Below, in pieces: positions 60,596 to 64,000 of a stretch of 64,000 nt of DNA. Source of the DNA: an uncultured Prevotellaceae bacterium (GTDB taxonomy: Bacteria > Bacteroidota > Bacteroidia > Bacteroidales > Bacteroidaceae); NCBI GenBank assembly GCA_902778255.1, contig CACYXD010000013.1, positions 49,051 through 113,050 on the forward strand, given 5' to 3'. The position numbers and the translations under genes were made by a program. Numbering within the stretch: position 1 is the stretch's first letter; every line of letters begins with the position of its first letter. The notes under the pieces were generated by a model. The model was given only the letters and a program-made list of their open reading frames with translations, was not told where the DNA came from and ran no database searches.

Positions 60596-60642
60596 GATTC
60601 AATTCTGCCGCAAAGGTAGCTCCTAAAAATCATAAGAATGCG

Positions 60643-60706
60643 TATAACAGCTATATAGGATTCCGTATATAGTTGTTATATAGCCCTACTGTTTGCAGAT
60701 AGTAGG
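60643..60706. repeat. 15-bp inverted repeat and neighbouring hairpin in the integration module
   Basis: TATAACAGCTATATA (60643-60657) faces TATATAGTTGTTATA (60666-60680) with an 8-bp centre and one mismatch; a second short hairpin CCTACT/AGTAGG lies at about 60685-60706. Candidate recombinase, excisionase or repressor site. Confidence 0.6.
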
Positions 60707-60718
60707 ATTGCTTGCATT

Positions 60719-61483
60719 TTACAGACATTCTTTCAACTTCTTTATAAATACGTCACAGCTGTCATAAAAGCCAATGCCATCGTCAAGGATGTTAGAGTTC
60801 GGCTTCTTTCGTAGGTTAGCAACTCTTGCTTGCGATAATCCGCAGCGCAGTTGGCTTGCTCGTAGAGGTTCGTTGTTGACAGACGATGATACCAGTTTTT
60901 GGTTTTCCATAATTTTCTGCCACGAATAAGGAAGAAGTCCATGTTCACGTAGTTTCCCGAAGAAGATGGCTACATATCTGTTGACTGTTGCCTGAAGAGG
61001 AACTTGCAGCCGACATTCAAACAGATCCCTGATGCTGTTTTCTGTCACCTCTGACTTAAAAAGACTTGTTGACCTGACGAAGTTAGTAATGAGACTTATC
61101 TGTTCATCACTAAAATGAGCCAGACACACGGGTTCTGGCTCTTCAAGATTCTTTCCTTTATTGAACAAGGCATCCATTAGAAGAAAGTCCTTCTCTTCAA
61201 AAACGTCCTTTGAGAAGAAGGCATCTACAAGGTCACGGCGTTCTTCCAGAAGCTCCTTCAGAGCAAACACATGCATGACATGAAGTCTGATGTCGGCTTC
61301 ACGAATGCTTAAACATGGAAGGTGATAGTAGATGAAATCATTCACATACCGAGAATAAGATTTCTCGCCATTGAGGATTTCTGACTGGTACTGCTCATAG
61401 GCAGTACGGTAGAGCTGCCAGGATTCGTTCTCAGGTAGCTCTGTCTCAATTTTCTTGGAACAGCCTACGCGGCATGGACACAA
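60719..61483 (-). CDS. Hypothetical protein of integrative element
   Basis: A protein of up to 254 residues with no recognised domain. It is mainly helical with many charged residues; the C-terminal part QLRCGLSQARVANLRKKPNS may be a small helix-turn-helix. The start is uncertain: MCPCRVGCSKKIETELPENE is the longest form, and later internal ATGs are less likely. It lies between the excisionase-like gene and the replication genes, a position where Bacteroidetes elements often have a conserved unknown gene. Confidence 0.6.
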   Translation of the reverse strand: MCPCRVGCSKKIETELPENESWQLYRTAYEQYQSEILNGEKSYSRYVNDFIYYHLPCLSIREADIRLHVMHVFALKELLEERRDLVDAFFSKDVFEEKDFLLMDALFNKGKNLEEPEPVCLAHFSDEQISLITNFVRSTSLFKSEVTENSIRDLFECRLQVPLQATVNRYVAIFFGKLREHGLLPYSWQKIMENQKLVSSSVNNEPLRASQLRCGLSQARVANLRKKPNSNILDDGIGFYDSCDVFIKKLKECL

Positions 61484-61928
61484 AAAGAGAGAGGACGGAG
61501 TTGTTCTTTAACCGTTTCATTTTCTTTTCGTGTTAATTAAAAATGTTACTAAAAATTGAATATATGACATACATAAGTATATCCTTTTTATCTTGTTATT
61601 TCTCTCATTGATTCTATTCTATTTATTATTTTGCTAAGAATTTGCTGCAAAGGTATTTGGGCATTGTGCAGTCTATCTTCACAATGCGGATAAATCTGAA
61701 TTATTGGGAATAAAAGCGTGTTTTGATATGTCGTTTTGGTATGTAGAAATGAAATAAAACCGCTAAAAAGTCAACAAATCCAAGCAAAAGAAAATAAATG
61801 AACTATATAACCACGAAACAACTATTTGTATATAGTGTCGTTCTGGACGTGAACCATTTTATCCTCCTACCTTTGTACTCAATTTAATAAACTTCAGGGC
61901 TTGTCCCTCGTGTTCAAAACTCTTATAT
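61484..61928. other. Intergenic region of 445 bp, control region of the element
   Basis: AT-rich, without a convincing gene. It has -7-type boxes TACCTTTG (61868-61875, plus strand) toward the helix-turn-helix gene and a TGCAAAGGTA motif near 61650 toward the minus-strand gene. TATATAGT-like motifs recur near 61805-61840. No terminator is seen. Confidence 0.4.
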
Positions 61929-62321
61929 ATGGCAAAGAAAGAAATAGAACTATTACAAAAACGTATTGAACTGCTGGAGATGCAGCTCAAAGAATTGAAA
62001 ACGTTTGATCCAGGCATTATCAACCAGCGTCTCAAATCAATAGAAGAGACGCTGTACTCTACCAAAGACATCCTGACCATGAAGGAAGTGTGTCAGTATC
62101 TCGACATTTCGCAAAGTCTGCTCTATAAGCTTACCTGTAATGGTGAGATACCCCACTTCAAGCCGCGTGGCAAGATAATATTCTTTGAGAAGAAAGAACT
62201 TATCAAGTGGATAAAGAATAACGGCAATCGTGGCTCAGATGAGATTCGTGAACTTCCCAGTCAAGAACCAAACGATTCATGCGACAATGAAAAAGAAAAC
62301 TCCAAAGAAGAACAGCATTGA
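61929..62321 (+). CDS. Helix-turn-helix (excisionase/AlpA-like) protein
   Basis: A 130-residue protein with an N-terminal coiled coil (LLQKRIELLEMQLKELK) and a MerR/AlpA-type DNA-binding domain (TMKEVCQYLDISQSLLYKLT, IPHFKPRGKIIFFEKKELIKW). Such proteins open the replication and transfer modules of Bacteroidetes integrative elements. The last 40 residues are hydrophilic. Overlap with the next small frame suggests coupled translation. Confidence 0.85.
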   Translation: MAKKEIELLQKRIELLEMQLKELKTFDPGIINQRLKSIEETLYSTKDILTMKEVCQYLDISQSLLYKLTCNGEIPHFKPRGKIIFFEKKELIKWIKNNGNRGSDEIRELPSQEPNDSCDNEKENSKEEQH

Positions 62322-62436
62322 TGGTACGAACCTTCCCGACTCCCGTCTGGTAGAGCTTCTTGACAGATGCATTATTTCTGTCAAAGACATCAAACGCAGA
62401 ACAAAGAAGAAAGAACAAGATGGAACCAAAAGCTAA
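62287..62436 (+). CDS. Small basic protein between two element genes
   Basis: A 49-residue frame starting MKKKTPKKNSIDGTNLPDSR that overlaps the end of the helix-turn-helix gene and the start of the ATPase gene. Basic and hydrophilic, no family recognised. It is supported only by its overlap pattern and protein-like composition. Confidence 0.45.
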   Translation: MKKKTPKKNSIDGTNLPDSRLVELLDRCIISVKDIKRRTKKKEQDGTKS

Positions 62437-63571
62437 AAAGAAACGACAGGACGAACAACCAACCCAGTTGGAGCAACCGTCACTCGAAGTGTCTATGCTC
62501 AACAAAGACAGCTTCAGTGACGAAGAACTGGAGTCTTACTTATCCAAAGGAGCCATCAAGGCATGTGATGAGATAACCGTTCCACCAAAGATACTGTTCG
62601 TTGGTGATTGTACTATTGCTACATTTGGTAATTTCAGCGCATCAACAGGTAAGGCCAAGAGCAAAAAGACGTTTAATATCTCTGCAATGGTTGCTGCTGC
62701 CGTTACAAATACTACGGTACTGAATTATCGAGCTTGTCTTCCTGAAGGGAAACGCAATATCCTATATTTCGATACGGAACAGAGTAAGTATCATTGTCAC
62801 ACAGTTCTTGAACGCATTTATAAGCTCTCTGGTCTTTCTCTTAAACAAGATGACCCACGCCTCATGTTCTGGGGACTTCGTGAATATACGCCCAAGCTGC
62901 GTATAGCGGTCATAGACTATGCCTTACGTAAGTATGAAGGTGTTGGTCTTGTCATTATTGATGGTTTACGAGATTTGATGTATGACATCAACAATGGAAA
63001 GGAAGCTACAGATGTGATGACCGTCCTGATGGCATGGACAAGTGTCTATGACCTCCACATCCATACTGTCTTGCATTTGAACAAGAATGACAACAACCCT
63101 CGCGGACATATCGGAACTGAACTTGAAAATAAGGCTGAGACGGTTCTGATTATCAGCAAGAATAACCAGAACAATAGTGTCAGTGAGGTAAGACCCATGC
63201 ACATGCGAGACAAGGAGTTTACCACTTTTGCCTTTCATATTGATGATGACAGACTTCCCGTCCTTGATTCCAGTATGTCAGTTACAGTTGTCAAACCAAG
63301 AGAAAAGTCGCTTGTTAGCCTTGACAATGAGATTCATCAGCAGGTTTTAGGCAAACTCTTTGAGGAACATTCTCCATCAAAATATAGCGAGTTGGTGGAG
63401 CTTGTCTCACAGGCATACGAAGCAGCTGGTTATAAACGTGGGATGAATGGAATCAAGAATCTACTTAAACTTCTTTCAAGCAAAGGTATTGTTGTCAAAG
63501 AAGGTGAAGGATATGTCTATAAATCAGAGAGTTTCGATATTTCTGCCCCAGAGACCGAAGAACAGGTTTAA
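62420..63571 (+). CDS. RepA/RecA-like AAA ATPase of integrative element
   Basis: A 383-residue ATPase. The start at 62420 (MEPKAKKKRQ) is favoured over the upstream frame. The Walker A-like segment ASTGKAKSKKTFNIS has the SKKT form of RepA-type helicases; Walker B is GLVIIDGLRDLM, with a downstream sensor HTVLHLNKND and a GTELENKAETVL block. A winged-helix end follows (KYSELVELVSQAYEAAGYKR). It likely drives replication of the excised element together with the primase that follows. Confidence 0.85.
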   Translation: MEPKAKKKRQDEQPTQLEQPSLEVSMLNKDSFSDEELESYLSKGAIKACDEITVPPKILFVGDCTIATFGNFSASTGKAKSKKTFNISAMVAAAVTNTTVLNYRACLPEGKRNILYFDTEQSKYHCHTVLERIYKLSGLSLKQDDPRLMFWGLREYTPKLRIAVIDYALRKYEGVGLVIIDGLRDLMYDINNGKEATDVMTVLMAWTSVYDLHIHTVLHLNKNDNNPRGHIGTELENKAETVLIISKNNQNNSVSEVRPMHMRDKEFTTFAFHIDDDRLPVLDSSMSVTVVKPREKSLVSLDNEIHQQVLGKLFEEHSPSKYSELVELVSQAYEAAGYKRGMNGIKNLLKLLSSKGIVVKEGEGYVYKSESFDISAPETEEQV

Positions 63572-63597
63572 GGTTTAAGTTTAAAGGGTATATATAT

Positions 63598-63622
63598 TAC
63601 ATACGCGCGCGCACATGTGCGC
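63598..63622. repeat. Alternating purine-pyrimidine tract with 14-bp palindrome
   Basis: 25 bases in strict pyrimidine-purine alternation, ending in the perfect palindrome GCGCACATGTGCGC (63609-63622), between the ATPase and primase genes. It could adopt Z-DNA or a cruciform; possible origin or regulatory site. Confidence 0.6.
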
Positions 63623-63641
63623 CCACAAATTTGAATATGTT

Positions 63642-64000
63642 ATGACGATAGATGAAATCAAATCGATCAGCATTCTTCAGTGGTTACGAAACAATAATTA
63701 TGGTGAAGGAATCAGAAAGGGCAAAAACTATTTCTTCTGTTCTCCACTCCGTTCAGAAAGAACTCCGTCATTTGCTGTCAATACCACCGAGAACCTATGG
63801 TGTGACTTTGGCAATACTTACAAGAATGGCGGCAACATCATTAACCTTGTCGAGCAGCTTAACCCGACATGGTCAGAACATCAGGTATTGTCGTTTCTTG
63901 AACGGCAGGTAAGAGACTTGAAACTGGATTTCAATGAAGATTACAATGCCAGGATTGAAGAGGAAGAAGCCAAGAAGCGTTGGATTGAAGGTAAACGAGC
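63642..64000 (+). CDS. Element primase with CHC2-like zinc-ribbon region, 3'-truncated by window end
   Basis: The frame is open from ATG 63642 to the window end (119 codons). It reads MTIDEIKSISILQWLRNNNY, then a CHC2-like block KNYFFCSPLRSERTPSFAVN and LWCDFGNTYKNGGNIINLV, as in DnaG-like primases of Bacteroidetes elements. Two of the usual zinc ligands are replaced (CSPL and CDFG), common in this subfamily. The Toprim domain lies beyond the window. Confidence 0.8.
   Translation, partial: MTIDEIKSISILQWLRNNNYGEGIRKGKNYFFCSPLRSERTPSFAVNTTENLWCDFGNTYKNGGNIINLVEQLNPTWSEHQVLSFLERQVRDLKLDFNEDYNARIEEEEAKKRWIEGKR

Overview
The window looks like a Prevotella/Segatella-type genome (Bacteroidales). 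The evidence is repeated TTTG-N19/20-TAnnTTTG promoters, weak A-rich ribosome binding sites, many secreted glycoside hydrolases, a PorD/DUF4835 gene, a menaquinone cluster, and remnants of VirE-like and DUF3791/DUF3990 genes. No rRNA, tRNA or CRISPR array was seen.

Layout. 1-3.7 kb: end of a surface-polysaccharide locus (rmlA, tyrosine-kinase co-polymerase, HAD phosphatase). 3.7-5.2 kb: infC-rpmI-rplT. 5.2-8.6 kb: GH43 enzyme and, divergently, aroB. 8.6-17.8 kb: menaquinone genes (ROK kinase, hotdog thioesterase, menF, menD, then menB, menC, menE), split by a uridine-kinase-like gene on the other strand. 17.9-20.6 kb: repeat-rich lipoprotein and a LytS/LytTR two-component pair. 20.7-28.8 kb: carbohydrate enzymes (GH105-GH27 fusion, GH2, SGNH hydrolase) and a cysteine desulfidase-like protein. 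28.8-29.5 kb: decayed genes. 42.5-58.6 kb: housekeeping genes (xth, ribH, recF, DUF721, S41 protease, dCMP deaminase, M3 peptidase, MgtC, recN, porD, ppdK). 58.7-64 kb: start of an integrative element (integrase, small DNA-binding proteins, RepA-like ATPase, primase, which is cut by the window end).

The most unusual part is an AT-rich island at about 29.5-41.8 kb. It holds a tightly packed minus-strand operon of eight genes: small protein, radical SAM enzyme, ParB-like protein A, PD-(D/E)xK-like nuclease, SNF2 helicase, ParB-like protein B, a 1018-residue sigma-70 factor fused to SH3-like repeats and to a domain like the N-terminus of HNH restriction enzymes, and an S24 (LexA/UmuD-type) protein. 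The last two share a novel N-terminal domain. Upstream of the operon lie three helically phased GATCTAAA repeats and a divergent transcription unit of about 130 nt with its own promoter and terminator. Similar 51-bp promoter repeats lie near both island edges. I infer a self-regulated DNA-modification, restriction or phage-response system. I do not recognise it as a named system, and its function is inferred from domains only.

The genome also carries short repeats that enter gene ends and reading frames: a family at the 3' ends of the men genes, 22-bp palindromic repeats read in all three frames inside menF, heptamers in menE and the GH2 gene, and ACACCTACCA palindromes around the VirE remnant.
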